Shown here: in pieces, positions 30,406 to 37,739 of the stretch
Position numbering within the stretch: the stretch's first letter is position 1
Layout: every line of letters begins with the position of its first letter
Assembly: GCA_028714335.1 (NCBI GenBank)
Contig: JAQTMM010000007.1
Coordinates: 1-45,799, forward strand
Direction of reading: 5' to 3'
From: Dehalococcoidales bacterium
GTDB lineage: Bacteria; Chloroflexota; Dehalococcoidia; Dehalococcoidales; RBG-16-60-22
DNA: 45,799 bases
Notes under the pieces: generated by a model
Database searches by the model: none
What the model was told of the DNA's origin: nothing
Seen by the model: the letters and a program-made list of their open reading frames with translations, nothing else
Made by a program: the position numbers and the translations under genes

Positions 30406-30555
30406 ACCCTACCTTACCCTACCCAACCCTACCTTACCCTACCTTACCCTACCCAACCCAACCTGACCGCACCTTACCGTACCTGACCGAACCACACCAA
30501 ACCGAACCACACCAAACCGCACCAAACCAAACCCCACCTTACCTTACCTGACCTC
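30406..30555. repeat. Perfect 30-unit ACCNN pentanucleotide array
   Basis: 150 bases in exact 5-base register: all 30 units begin ACC, while the last two bases vary freely (CT, TT, CA, TG, GC, GT, GA, AC, AA, CC, TC). On the minus strand, the strand of the local transcripts, it reads as GGTNN-type repeats starting at the stop codon of the 180-aa gene. It is not a simple expansion, because the two free positions differ along the array. GG every five bases also allows two-tetrad G-quadruplexes. Confidence 0.95.
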
Positions 30556-31096
30556 AATTTTCTTTAAACTCGGTTACCATGAACTTGCCGAATTTACCGC
30601 CACGGCCAGGGCGGAAATCCCCGATACCCACGTATTGCCCCGCATGGTCTAACGCCTGCTTCAGGACATTGATGGGAATCTGGTCGTCGCCGATAATGAG
30701 TTCAAAGGATAATTCCCAATCCTTGAACATCGGGCGATAGCGCACAATTCTTGCCCTCTGCACCACTACTGGGCGGGCATCCGTTTCATAGGCCGTTATC
30801 TTATGGTAGATAACATCCGGCTCGACCAACACGGCAGAACCTATCAGCTTTGAATAGGTCGCACCACGCTTACCGGGGATTTTCAGCGACTTGCTGGCGA
30901 CCTTCAGCGCACCTTCTATGTGGGAAGCAGGCTCATAAATCTTGCCCTTTTCGTCACGGTAAAGCGCCGTTTCCGATTCCGCTTTCCAGTCGGGCACGCC
31001 AGTGCTTTTTTTGCTGGTGTCATCCGCACCTGCCATTGGAAACCTGTGCATGAGTAGCGGTGTAATTCCCTTTATTGTCACCTGTACTGATTTCAC
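30554..31096 (-). CDS. Hypothetical protein, possible RAMP/Cas7-like RNA-binding fold
   Basis: 180 aa. Starts with the strand KSVQVTIKGITPLLMHRF, has IYEPASHIEGALKVASKSL in the middle and ends with YVGIGDFRPGRGGKFGKF, a glycine-rich loop. TPLLM-type starts, an ASHIxGAL helix and a C-terminal GxGxxRP loop recall Cas7/RAMP-type folds, but this is by eye only and no CRISPR genes are present. Its stop codon lies in the last ACCNN unit, so its mRNA carries the array as 3' UTR. It lies 9 bases downstream of the recombinase gene. Confidence 0.6.
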   Translation of the reverse strand: MKSVQVTIKGITPLLMHRFPMAGADDTSKKSTGVPDWKAESETALYRDEKGKIYEPASHIEGALKVASKSLKIPGKRGATYSKLIGSAVLVEPDVIYHKITAYETDARPVVVQRARIVRYRPMFKDWELSFELIIGDDQIPINVLKQALDHAGQYVGIGDFRPGRGGKFGKFMVTEFKEN

Positions 31097-31105
31097 TTTT
31101 TCCTC

Positions 31106-31678
31106 CTATACTTTTGCTCTTTGTTTATTTCCAACCGCGTACCTTAACAGATACCCGGTGTTTCTCCGCGGCTTCCTGTCCCGGCTGCCCGGCGGTCTAC
31201 CGAGCTTCGTTATCGGTTTACCGGCTTTGGTCACACCAGCGGCCAGCGTCCGGGCAAGTCCGGCCCGGGTGTTCTGGCTCTTGCGGTCACTTTCGTACTT
31301 CGCCGCCCATGAAATCAGGGAGTAAACGACATCATCGAAGCCATAGGGTAGATTGGTAAACGGCTCTTTTATGCTCACGACCTTACAGCCATAGGACTTG
31401 AAAGCGTCCATCAGGGAAAGTACGGTAAGCGGGCCCTGTCGGGAAAGGCGGTCAAGGGCAAACACCACCAGATAATCAAACTTCCTTTTACCGCTTTTCA
31501 GGTCATAGAGCAGGCGTCCCAATTCTTTCTGGTGCCCGGCTTTCCACGCGCTATCGTTTTCCGCATAGACCACCGGCTCCGGCCAGTCACGCGCTTTACA
31601 GTATTCCAGTATCGCCGGGAGCTGGTTTTCGTAGGTCTGCTCTCCAGTCGATACCCTCAAGTAAGCCGCTACGTTCAT
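31106..31678 (-). CDS. Serine recombinase (resolvase/invertase family)
   Basis: 190 aa. Catalytic Ser in YLRVSTGEQ (Ser10), the conserved YLVVFALDRLSRQG segment with Arg near 73-77, and a C-terminal DNA-binding region (TKLGRPPGSRD, basic tail). Length fits small resolvases and invertases rather than large integrases. It could resolve multimers of the circular element or invert or exchange DNA between its repeats. Candidate sites: the inverted-repeat cluster at 30311-30391. Confidence 0.9.
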   Translation of the reverse strand: MNVAAYLRVSTGEQTYENQLPAILEYCKARDWPEPVVYAENDSAWKAGHQKELGRLLYDLKSGKRKFDYLVVFALDRLSRQGPLTVLSLMDAFKSYGCKVVSIKEPFTNLPYGFDDVVYSLISWAAKYESDRKSQNTRAGLARTLAAGVTKAGKPITKLGRPPGSRDRKPRRNTGYLLRYAVGNKQRAKV

Positions 31679-32025
31679 TCATCATCCTCATTATCAAAAT
31701 AAATGGCTAAAAATCCATGAAAATATCCGCTACTATCAAGAGTAATCGAGAGGTTAGCGGCATCAGCATTTTCAAAAAGATACTTCAAAAACAACTCATT
31801 CAGTTCATCATCTGTAGGCTCTAAAGGCACTTGGGTAAGCAATACCGCCTCAATATATTTTTGTTCCCAATATGCAGCATCTTGTTGTGCTACCTGAGCC
31901 GTTGACTCCCAACTCTCATCATCATTATATTTTTCAGCCACTCCTATAAGTAGTCCAGCCGACAAAACCACAATAGATAGAGGTAAGTATCCCTTGACAT
32001 ACAGTAACTTTTGTGCTATAATCAT
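31675..32025 (-). CDS. Single-pass membrane protein, probably split by a transposon
   Basis: The frame from ATG 32025 gives 116 aa: one transmembrane helix (LPLSIVVLSAGLLIGVA) and an acidic soluble domain (YWEQKYIEAVLL, PTDDELNELFLKYLF). The first 14 codons lie inside the left end of the IS1595-type element and overlap the transposase promoter, so the original N-terminus may be lost or the present start borrowed from the element. ATGA overlap with the recombinase gene. Confidence 0.55.
   Translation of the reverse strand: MIIAQKLLYVKGYLPLSIVVLSAGLLIGVAEKYNDDESWESTAQVAQQDAAYWEQKYIEAVLLTQVPLEPTDDELNELFLKYLFENADAANLSITLDSSGYFHGFLAIYFDNEDDE
31994..32022 (+). promoter_or_regulatory. Transposase promoter
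   Basis: TTGACA (31994-31999), a 17-base spacer and TATAAT (32017-32022): a perfect consensus that begins inside the left inverted repeat, 30 bases before the transposase ATG. Confidence 0.85.
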
Positions 32026-32052
32026 AGTAGAAAGTGAGTTGGGGAGACTAAA

Positions 32053-32979
32053 ATGAAAACAGCAAAATACACAATAAAGCAGTTCAACGAGAAGTATCCT
32101 ACTGATGATGCTTGCCTTGACCGCATTTTCAAGGGTCGCTATCCAGAAGGTGTTTACTGCCCGAAGTGCCAGAGGGTAACGAAGTTCTACCATCGGGCGG
32201 GAGCAAAAGATTATGTCTGTGAGTTCTGCGGATACTCGGTATCGCCTACGGCTGGCACGATATTCCATAAATCGCCTACGCCTCTCCGCTACTGGTTTCA
32301 CGCCATGTTCCTGATGTCCAGCACCCGTTGCGGTATTTCCGCTAAACAACTGGAGCGTGAACTGGGAGTGACCTACAAAACAGCTTGGCGCATGTTCAAA
32401 CAGATTAGGGGTCTCATGGATGAGAAAGCCAAGCCGATGAATGGGCATATTGAAGTGGATGAGACTTACATCGGCGGTAAGCGGTCTGGTGAAAGCACAG
32501 GGCGGGGCAGTGGTGGTAAGACACCCGTTGTCGGTCTGGCCCACAGGGATGATGGGCAAGTTCTTACATCGGTAGTCAAAGATGTTAAGGCTCGCACCAT
32601 CATGCCGATTATCTGGAAGAACGTGCCTAGAGGGGCAGATAATACCATCCATACCGATGAGTTTTCTAGCTACAACACGGTTAAGAAGCTCGGATATTCT
32701 CATGGCGTTGTCCAGCATGGCAAGGGCATCTATGCCAGAGGTATCAACCATGTGAATACGGTTGAAGGCTTCTGGTCGCTGGTTAAGCGTGGCATCAATG
32801 GCGTTTATCATGCCGTCTCCCCTAAATATCTCCAGACCTATCTAAATGAGTATGGTTTTCGCTACAATCACCGGAAGTCGGAGACTCCGATGTTCCAGCT
32901 TCTTTTGAATCGGGTTTTTGCGGTTGCTCCAGAGGTTGTGAAGCCTTATCAACTAGACTCTCAAATTCCGCTTCTGTAA
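32053..32979 (+). CDS. IS1595-family (ISXO2-like) transposase
   Basis: 308 aa. N-terminal zinc ribbon (CPKCQR...CEFCGY, about 32-62), an HTH region (SAKQLERELGVTYKTAWRMF), then the ISXO2-type DDE domain: HIEVDETYIGG, HTDEFSSYN, and NHVNTVEGFWSLVKRG with the terminal N/E positions. Complete and apparently functional. GGGGAG lies about 9 bases before ATG 32053. It is the only plus-strand gene in the minus arm. Confidence 0.93.
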   Translation: MKTAKYTIKQFNEKYPTDDACLDRIFKGRYPEGVYCPKCQRVTKFYHRAGAKDYVCEFCGYSVSPTAGTIFHKSPTPLRYWFHAMFLMSSTRCGISAKQLERELGVTYKTAWRMFKQIRGLMDEKAKPMNGHIEVDETYIGGKRSGESTGRGSGGKTPVVGLAHRDDGQVLTSVVKDVKARTIMPIIWKNVPRGADNTIHTDEFSSYNTVKKLGYSHGVVQHGKGIYARGINHVNTVEGFWSLVKRGINGVYHAVSPKYLQTYLNEYGFRYNHRKSETPMFQLLLNRVFAVAPEVVKPYQLDSQIPLL

Positions 32980-33277
32980 AGGGTTTGGGTTGAGGTTCTA
33001 ATATTGCGAACCGCTCTATCTCTTTAAGCTCTTTATCCTTGTAATGAGCAGCGATATATCCCCATCCATCTTTTTTGACACCAAATAAACCATTCAATAT
33101 CCCTAGAATGCCGACTTCATAACCATCATCGGTTTTACCCGTCTGTATAGTGGGATGCTCACCTAATTCCTTATTACAGGCAACACGGTAAGCTATCAAA
33201 ACAGGTAACACAGAGTGGTCTAAGTCATTTATTTGGTTCAGAAAATCAATCACGAAAGGCAAACTTACTTTTTTCAT
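32822..33277 (-). CDS. Hypothetical passenger protein of the transposon
   Basis: 151 aa. A globular N-terminal part (about 1-95; FVIDFLNQINDLDHSVLPVL, then DGYEVGILGILNGLFG) and a Pro/Ser/Glu-rich tail that may be disordered. The last 158 bases run antisense into the transposase gene; the real end could be earlier. It directly follows the methyltransferase and may help it. Confidence 0.55.
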   Translation of the reverse strand: MKKVSLPFVIDFLNQINDLDHSVLPVLIAYRVACNKELGEHPTIQTGKTDDGYEVGILGILNGLFGVKKDGWGYIAAHYKDKELKEIERFAILEPQPKPFTEAEFESLVDKASQPLEQPQKPDSKEAGTSESPTSGDCSENHTHLDRSGDI

Positions 33278-33278
33278 T

Positions 33279-33947
33279 TCACACCTCCAATATCATTTCT
33301 GGATTATTCAGGCTTGCTACTGTTAATTTACAATATTTTTCCTCAATCTCCATCCCGATACCCTTTCTGCCAGATGCTCTTGCTGCTCTTAATGTTACCC
33401 CGCTACCCATAAAGGGGTCTAGTATAGTCTCTCCTGGTAAAGACCACCATTCTACTAACCAACGGAAATGGGACAATGCTCTGCTGCAGGGATGCCCGTT
33501 ATTAGGACGTTGCTGTGGTTGAGCTTTTGGAGCGTAACCTGGGATGACTCTTTTGCCTGGTACAGATGGCAAAGGCTCACCAAAACAATAGGCTATTTCA
33601 TCACCTCCGAGCTTTCTACCAATGTACCCAGGCATTACATAAGGCAATATTTGAATTCTAAAAAACGGCAATTCCGCAGGCACAGATACTAAAAAGCGGG
33701 GGTCAACATCATGCCTTAACACAATTATCACCCTTTTGGCGATTAGAAAGTATTGTGCCACTTCTGAGAATAGCTTTATTGATTCCTCTTTAGTCATACC
33801 AAGCCTATCAAATCCAGGCCACGGAGGGTCAGTAATAATAGTATCAACATGCCATTCCGAAAGCCGAGGGTCAGCAAACATACCTAGATATTTACGGCAG
33901 TCTCCGCAAAATATTTTCCACCAATCATCCTCGTAATATATTCCCAT
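33279..33947 (-). CDS. DNA methyltransferase (beta class), transposon passenger
   Basis: 222 aa. Motif IV DPPWPG near residue 40 comes before motif I LDPFMGSGVT near 190, the beta-class order of N4-cytosine or N6-adenine methyltransferases; DPPW is compatible with either. GMEIEEKYC follows. It starts within 40 bases of the right inverted repeat, GAGG being the only upstream SD. Carried by the transposon, it would protect element and host DNA against a matching restriction enzyme; no such enzyme is in the window. Confidence 0.85.
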   Translation of the reverse strand: MGIYYEDDWWKIFCGDCRKYLGMFADPRLSEWHVDTIITDPPWPGFDRLGMTKEESIKLFSEVAQYFLIAKRVIIVLRHDVDPRFLVSVPAELPFFRIQILPYVMPGYIGRKLGGDEIAYCFGEPLPSVPGKRVIPGYAPKAQPQQRPNNGHPCSRALSHFRWLVEWWSLPGETILDPFMGSGVTLRAARASGRKGIGMEIEEKYCKLTVASLNNPEMILEV

Positions 33948-34019
33948 TCTATTCTAGCCTCATACTGTATGTCAAGGGATAGTTACCCAAAAAGTTAAGC
34001 ATTTATATTCACTTTCCCT

Positions 34020-34169
34020 TTAGCTTGCCTCGTCAGCCGGAAGGTTGCTACCCTCGACCTTACGCTTAAGCCGCTCCAGAGCAGGCTTATTGAGATAGTC
34101 CTTAACAATCTGCATAGCCTCTTTACTGTTAATGTTTATCCCAGCCACCCATTCCGCGCGGTCTCTCAT
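34020..34169 (-). CDS. Small duplicated protein A, copy 2 (49 aa)
   Basis: Same start as the gene at 27327-27473 (MRDRAEWVAGININSKEAM), then a divergent basic tail (ALERLKRKVEGSNLPADEAS). The DNA of the first half is almost identical between copies; the tails are unrelated, so one copy has recombined. ATGA overlap with gene B. It lies just outside the transposon's right end. Confidence 0.6.
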   Translation of the reverse strand: MRDRAEWVAGININSKEAMQIVKDYLNKPALERLKRKVEGSNLPADEAS

Positions 34170-34315
34170 CGCTTCACCCCCAGCGCAGTCTCAAGCCCGA
34201 ACTCCAGTTCGTTGAGGGCGTCCTTCAGGGCTTTAAAATCTGATGTCCGCCTGTCCTCCAAGTCATTGACGGCGGCGTGTACTTCAGAGAGTAGTTTTAA
34301 TATCTGTTTTCCCAT
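34166..34315 (-). CDS. Small duplicated protein B, copy 2 (49 aa)
   Basis: Differs from 27470-27619 at only a few positions (MGKQ for MKKQ, VHAA for VRTA). Helical, acidic, probably a small oligomerising protein. Starts inside the 3' end of the 228-aa gene (32-base overlap). Confidence 0.6.
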   Translation of the reverse strand: MGKQILKLLSEVHAAVNDLEDRRTSDFKALKDALNELEFGLETALGVKR

Positions 34316-34970
34316 CGCTATCACTCTCCTTCAGGGCTTGCCAGAAAGGGCATCTCATGTAATGGTCTTGATTTATTTCAATAGTAATACCGGCAGGCAT
34401 ATCATTTGCCTTGACACATTCGTCATAGGGATTGTAAAACTCGCAATCATCTCTACACGTGATTGTTACAGCAGGAAACCAAATAGCCCATTTCTCCCGC
34501 TCACCTTGCCTCGCCTGCTGGACGGCCTGGGCTTTATCCCTGCGATGAACCTCCGCCAATTCTTCAGCGGCTTTCTTTGTTGCTACTTGATACTCCCTGT
34601 CCTTTTCCGCTAGTAATGCGCCGTAGGTAGAATCACAGGCGTCATGGGTTGCCTTGATAGCGAGGATGAGGGAAATTAATCCTTTAGCCTTTTCCGTCCA
34701 CAACCTTTTGCTATAAACAGACCTTCCATCATAGAAGTTAGCTACGAGTCTTTCCTTTACTCTCTCCACCAGTTCCTCATCGCTTACGGCGGAGAGCGCA
34801 GCAATGGTCTTGGCGTCCTGGGCTTCCGAAATTATTCTGTAAAATGGAGGCATGAAACTGCTACTATGGATTTCTTTCATATTTTCCGCCTTACGAATCT
34901 CGTCTTCTGTTAATGGTCTTAGTACTGAATCCATGACCTCTTTCTCCGTAAGTATCCTGTCATTTCCCAC
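34284..34970 (-). CDS. Helical hypothetical protein with C-terminal Cys cluster
   Basis: 228 aa. Charged helical N-terminal two thirds, including a coiled coil (AEKDREYQVATKKAAEELAE), then a C-terminal domain with CRDDCEFY, DECV and YMRCPFW, probably a zinc site. Bases 34724-34796 recur exactly at 24364-24436. No family recognised. Confidence 0.65.
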   Translation of the reverse strand: MGNDRILTEKEVMDSVLRPLTEDEIRKAENMKEIHSSSFMPPFYRIISEAQDAKTIAALSAVSDEELVERVKERLVANFYDGRSVYSKRLWTEKAKGLISLILAIKATHDACDSTYGALLAEKDREYQVATKKAAEELAEVHRRDKAQAVQQARQGEREKWAIWFPAVTITCRDDCEFYNPYDECVKANDMPAGITIEINQDHYMRCPFWQALKESDSDGKTDIKTTL

Positions 34971-34981
34971 GGTGAGCCTCC

Positions 34982-35185
34982 TTATTCCTCTATCCGCAAG
35001 TATTTCTTGCCGGACCCGTCTTTAATATTCAGGATGTTCGTAGCTAAAGTGTGGAATCTGATTCTCGCTAAAGGGCTATGTCTCCATGATTCTTTAATCT
35101 CCGACTCCGTATAACCTTTCCCACGTTCTTGGTTAAAATAGAGCTTCTTGGCTATTGCCTCTCTAGCTTCTTTTTCCCTATCCAT
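34982..35185 (-). CDS. Small basic hypothetical protein (67 aa)
   Basis: GGGAGG lies before ATG 35185. The product has KKLYFNQERGKGYTESEI, WRHSPLARIRFH and a basic end. Small, soluble, helical. Member of the tandem series of short genes, each with its own Shine-Dalgarno. Function unknown. Confidence 0.6.
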   Translation of the reverse strand: MDREKEAREAIAKKLYFNQERGKGYTESEIKESWRHSPLARIRFHTLATNILNIKDGSGKKYLRIEE

Positions 35186-35197
35186 AATTACCTCCCT

Positions 35198-35629
35198 TCA
35201 CTTATAATGATTCATCCATTTGTTACCGATGATTTCCGGTTCTCCTGTCCAGCCGCTAAATAAACTGCGGCCATCATCGACGCTGTAAATTTCTTCGGTA
35301 ATATTTTTTAGCATCGTCCAATGCCAGCCGCGTAAGATGGATTCATTTTCATCTCCTTCTGCCCAATCCACCAGACAGAGGAAACATTCACCTTCTTCGT
35401 CTTCCAGCCGGATAAAATCACCTTCCCATATTTCGGTATTGCTTTTGTCCTTGTCACCGGTGGGGCGGATTTTAGCGAGGATTTCACAGTTATCATTGCC
35501 GGGCTTTATCCAGGAAGGATATTTTCCGGTAATAAGTTCGATATCTGTGAGTTCAATCCGGTGAATTTTATTCAACTCAATGTTGCGGCAAACCCATGCA
35601 AATCTGATTTCTTCTCTTATCTTTTCCAT
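35198..35629 (-). CDS. YopX-like protein
   Basis: 143 aa. The motif EIWEGDFIRLEDEEGE and the end EIIGNKWMNHYK fit the YopX family found in phages of Gram-positive and related bacteria: I-x-EGD-hydrophobic-R in the middle and GN at the end. The role of YopX proteins is poorly known. GGGAGG precedes ATG 35629. Confidence 0.75.
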   Translation of the reverse strand: MEKIREEIRFAWVCRNIELNKIHRIELTDIELITGKYPSWIKPGNDNCEILAKIRPTGDKDKSNTEIWEGDFIRLEDEEGECFLCLVDWAEGDENESILRGWHWTMLKNITEEIYSVDDGRSLFSGWTGEPEIIGNKWMNHYK

Positions 35630-35645
35630 AATTACCTCCCAAGAA

Positions 35646-36026
35646 CTAACTATTTTTCATCCAAGTTCTTAACATACCTAATGCGTTCGGCTTTACTCGC
35701 CTATCATTACTCTTACCATCAATAGGGCAATATTTTGACATCGCAATTAATTCAGCTAGAGTTATCTCAAAGATATAAAGTAGTTCCTGGGGATATTCAC
35801 GTTGATATTTCAAAATACCCCTGCGGCGACTTCTCTCCGATGAATACAAATTAAGATGCCAGCGTATTTCAGTTGGATGGTCTCTAGTCCATCCCAAATC
35901 GCGCCAGGGAGTACCTGTTATCAAGCCGTATATCCTTAAATTATTGTCAAAACTGAAAAACAATCCTTCCTCCCTTTGGGGAATTCCTGACAGCATTCGG
36001 CATAATAAGATTTTGACCACGCCCAA
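35646..36026 (-). CDS. Phage-type hypothetical protein, C-terminal part (frameshifted)
   Basis: The frame contains IYGLITGTPWRDLGWTRDHP, LNLYSSERSRRRG and LAELIAMSKYCPIDGK and looks like the main body of a protein. It lacks a ribosome-binding site. Joined to the 65-aa frame upstream by a one-base shift at the run of four G/C bases at 35979-35982, it makes one 160-aa protein with a good start at 36133. I read both frames as one gene with an indel. Confidence 0.6.
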   Translation of the reverse strand: MGVVKILLCRMLSGIPQREEGLFFSFDNNLRIYGLITGTPWRDLGWTRDHPTEIRWHLNLYSSERSRRRGILKYQREYPQELLYIFEITLAELIAMSKYCPIDGKSNDRRVKPNALGMLRTWMKNS

Positions 36027-36133
36027 AACTGAATTTTATTGCAAAGATTCCTACGGTCTAATCCCTCAAGCCCACCATTAAGGCGATAGGATATATTGCC
36101 TATTGTTCTGAAAAGCCACGCTTTAAACAGCAT
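35936..36133 (-). CDS. N-terminal part of the frameshifted protein
   Basis: Starts at ATG 36133 after GGAGG. MLFKAWLFRTIGNISYRL, then NGGLEGLDRRNLCNKIQFWA, is followed by sequence that ceases to look natural after EFPKG. The downstream half continues in another frame (QREEGLFFSFDNNLRIYGL). On its own the product would be 65 aa. Confidence 0.5.
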   Translation of the reverse strand: MLFKAWLFRTIGNISYRLNGGLEGLDRRNLCNKIQFWAWSKSYYAECCQEFPKGRKDCFSVLTII

Positions 36134-36146
36134 CTTTTACCTCCAA

Positions 36147-36443
36147 TTAGGTATCTCTATCGTAATCATCTTCAAGTTTGTTAGCCAAATCTATTTGACG
36201 TAATTCCTCTAGGGTAAAACGTCTTTCTGGAGTTTTCTGCCCCTTAGTTTCTTTTTTGAACCTAAGACCGGCGTCGATGAGGGCTTGGGCAACATTCGCT
36301 GTCCACTTTTGAATCCAATCGCATTTAAAATTATAAACGCAATACGGAGACTCCATAACGTCTTTATCATTGAAAAAACAACCATGCGCACGGCACAATA
36401 AAGGCTTAATTACCTTCGCTATCTTCTCTATCTCTTTTTCCAT
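36147..36443 (-). CDS. Hypothetical protein (98 aa)
   Basis: ATG 36443 is chosen because GGAGG lies 7 bases upstream. The product has CRAHGCFF, YCVYNFKCDW and a basic then acidic tail; the four cysteines may bind zinc. The 23 bases around its ribosome-binding site and start nearly repeat those of the next gene upstream (36694). Confidence 0.6.
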   Translation of the reverse strand: MEKEIEKIAKVIKPLLCRAHGCFFNDKDVMESPYCVYNFKCDWIQKWTANVAQALIDAGLRFKKETKGQKTPERRFTLEELRQIDLANKLEDDYDRDT

Positions 36444-36694
36444 TGAGTGACCTCCTTTTCCCACTCCCTTGCTTTGGAATCTTCATCTATTCCAAGCCCA
36501 AAATTGAAGTGCCGGACTATATCATTTGCCCTCTCAAGCTGGTTCGAGAGAGCGGCTATAGTTCTACCGCGCTCACGGCCTTCAGGCATTTTCATTGTCT
36601 CATCCAGCCTTCGCAGGAAGATAAAGCACGAGCGGGATAGCTCTTTCAGGCTCTTTTTAGTAGCTCTCAATTCTTTCCGCAGTTCTTTTTCCAT
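36428..36694 (-). CDS. Helical hypothetical protein (88 aa)
   Basis: Lys/Arg- and Glu-rich helical product (RKELRATKKSLKELSRS, LSNQLERANDIVRHF), probably coiled coil. The start region matches that of 36443 (GGAGGTCACTCA then ATGGAAAAAGA). Overlaps the following gene by 16 bases. Confidence 0.6.
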   Translation of the reverse strand: MEKELRKELRATKKSLKELSRSCFIFLRRLDETMKMPEGRERGRTIAALSNQLERANDIVRHFNFGLGIDEDSKAREWEKEVTQWKKR

Positions 36695-36714
36695 TGAGTG
36701 ACCTCCTCAAACTC

Positions 36715-37059
36715 TTAACCTAATACCATCCTCAATTGCTGGACAGGAATCTTCTTTTCTCCGCGATGAGTATTTTCGTGGCATGTCCGGCATAAAACTA
36801 CCAGATTGTCTTGTCTATTGAGAGGATGATTGTGTCGATGATTTGGGTCAGGAAGTTTAATTTTATGATGGACTTCCAGTTTATCTTTTGCACCGCACTG
36901 CTCACATTTATATTCGGCTCTCCTTAAAGCCGCTTCCCTGGCATTTTTCCACCAAAGAGGCAAAATAAACTCCTGAAAGTATTTTTGACTGCACTCATCA
37001 GAACAATACTTTCTGCGTTTTGAGGGTAATTCTTTCCCACAATAAATACAAAGTTTCAT
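36715..37059 (-). CDS. HNH endonuclease
   Basis: 114 aa. N-terminal zinc finger CIYCGKELPSKRRKYCSDEC, then the HNH core: CEQCGAKDKLEVHHKI, N(LVVLCRTCH)ENTH. Probably a free-standing phage HNH nuclease, which may nick DNA for packaging, homing or recombination. ATGA overlap with the methyltransferase upstream, so the two are expressed together; it could be a cutting partner, but that is inference. Confidence 0.85.
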   Translation of the reverse strand: MKLCIYCGKELPSKRRKYCSDECSQKYFQEFILPLWWKNAREAALRRAEYKCEQCGAKDKLEVHHKIKLPDPNHRHNHPLNRQDNLVVLCRTCHENTHRGEKKIPVQQLRMVLG

Positions 37060-37739
37060 CCCACCCCTTGATGTGACCTCCCTTTACTTATTTCACCTTC
37101 TTCAGGAAGTAGTTCTATTTGCCGTCCCTTTTCCCTGGGACCGAGTGCCCCAGTCAATCTAGCCTGCGCAATTTTAAAGGTCTCCGCATCATTCTCTATA
37201 CCAATAAAGTTTCGATTAAGACGCTTGCATACCTCGGCCGTCGTGCCGCTGCCTAAAAAGTAATCGACCACCAAATCACCCTCTTTCGTGAAGCAGTCAA
37301 TATAATAGCGGGCCTCAAAAGCAGATTGTCCCCAAGAATGAAATCTCTTGTCTTGCTCCGAACTCGAAAATTTACCTAAAACATTCATATACGGCTTTGA
37401 TTTGCGGCCTTTTTGTTTATAACACAATATTGACTTATAACCAGATACGATTTTCCTTTGCCACAATATAGAAGTATCTCCATGAACTAAAACAAAATCG
37501 TAGAAGTAGTCAAGGTATCTCCCAAGCATCGTCATAATTTCATGCTTCCAGTACGGCCCGGTATAAGCAAAAAGAAAACCATCGGGTTTTAGAGCGCGTT
37601 CAGCTTCCTGCCCCAGCCACTGATAGAGATAATGATATTTCTTGGCATAAGGCGGGTCGGTGAATATTAAATCAACACTTCCCGGCGCGATTAAATCTTT
37701 AGCTATCTCCCTTGAATCACCCTGATAAAGCTGTATCAT
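37056..37739 (-). CDS. DNA methyltransferase (beta class)
   Basis: 227 aa. YQGDSREIAKDL at the start, motif IV TDPPYAKKYHY near 31-40, and motif I VVDYFLGSGTTAEV near 175-187. The order IV then I marks beta class; DPPY suggests adenine-N6 methylation. The usual DPF of motif I is DYF here, a mild change. The C-terminal tail is short. Likely protects the element from host restriction. Confidence 0.87.
   Translation of the reverse strand: MIQLYQGDSREIAKDLIAPGSVDLIFTDPPYAKKYHYLYQWLGQEAERALKPDGFLFAYTGPYWKHEIMTMLGRYLDYFYDFVLVHGDTSILWQRKIVSGYKSILCYKQKGRKSKPYMNVLGKFSSSEQDKRFHSWGQSAFEARYYIDCFTKEGDLVVDYFLGSGTTAEVCKRLNRNFIGIENDAETFKIAQARLTGALGPREKGRQIELLPEEGEISKGRSHQGVG

Larger units (their letters stand above)
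31982..33987. mobile_element. IS1595-type transposon with passenger methyltransferase
   Basis: The ends carry 25-bp terminal inverted repeats with one mismatch: 31982-32006 reads GGTAAG...ACAGTA and 33963-33987 is its complement. Inside are an IS1595-family transposase (plus) and two minus-strand genes, a 151-aa protein and a DNA methyltransferase. IS1595 relatives often carry passenger genes. I see no 8-bp target duplication (TAGATAGA left, CAAAAAGT right), so the flanks may have changed after insertion. Confidence 0.7.

Noticed and set aside
30321-30551. Plus-strand Pro/Thr-rich frame across the ACCNN array
   Set aside because: A 5-base repeat automatically yields a 5-residue repeat; there is no ribosome-binding site, and neighbouring genes are on the other strand.
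30406-30555. CRISPR array or telomere repeat
   Set aside because: Units are 5 bases, without spacers and without cas genes; the element looks circular, so a telomere is unlikely.
32300-32811. N-terminal part of a 378-aa minus frame reaching into the transposase
   Set aside because: It is antisense to the conserved DDE domain of the transposase; only the part below about 32025 is kept as a gene.
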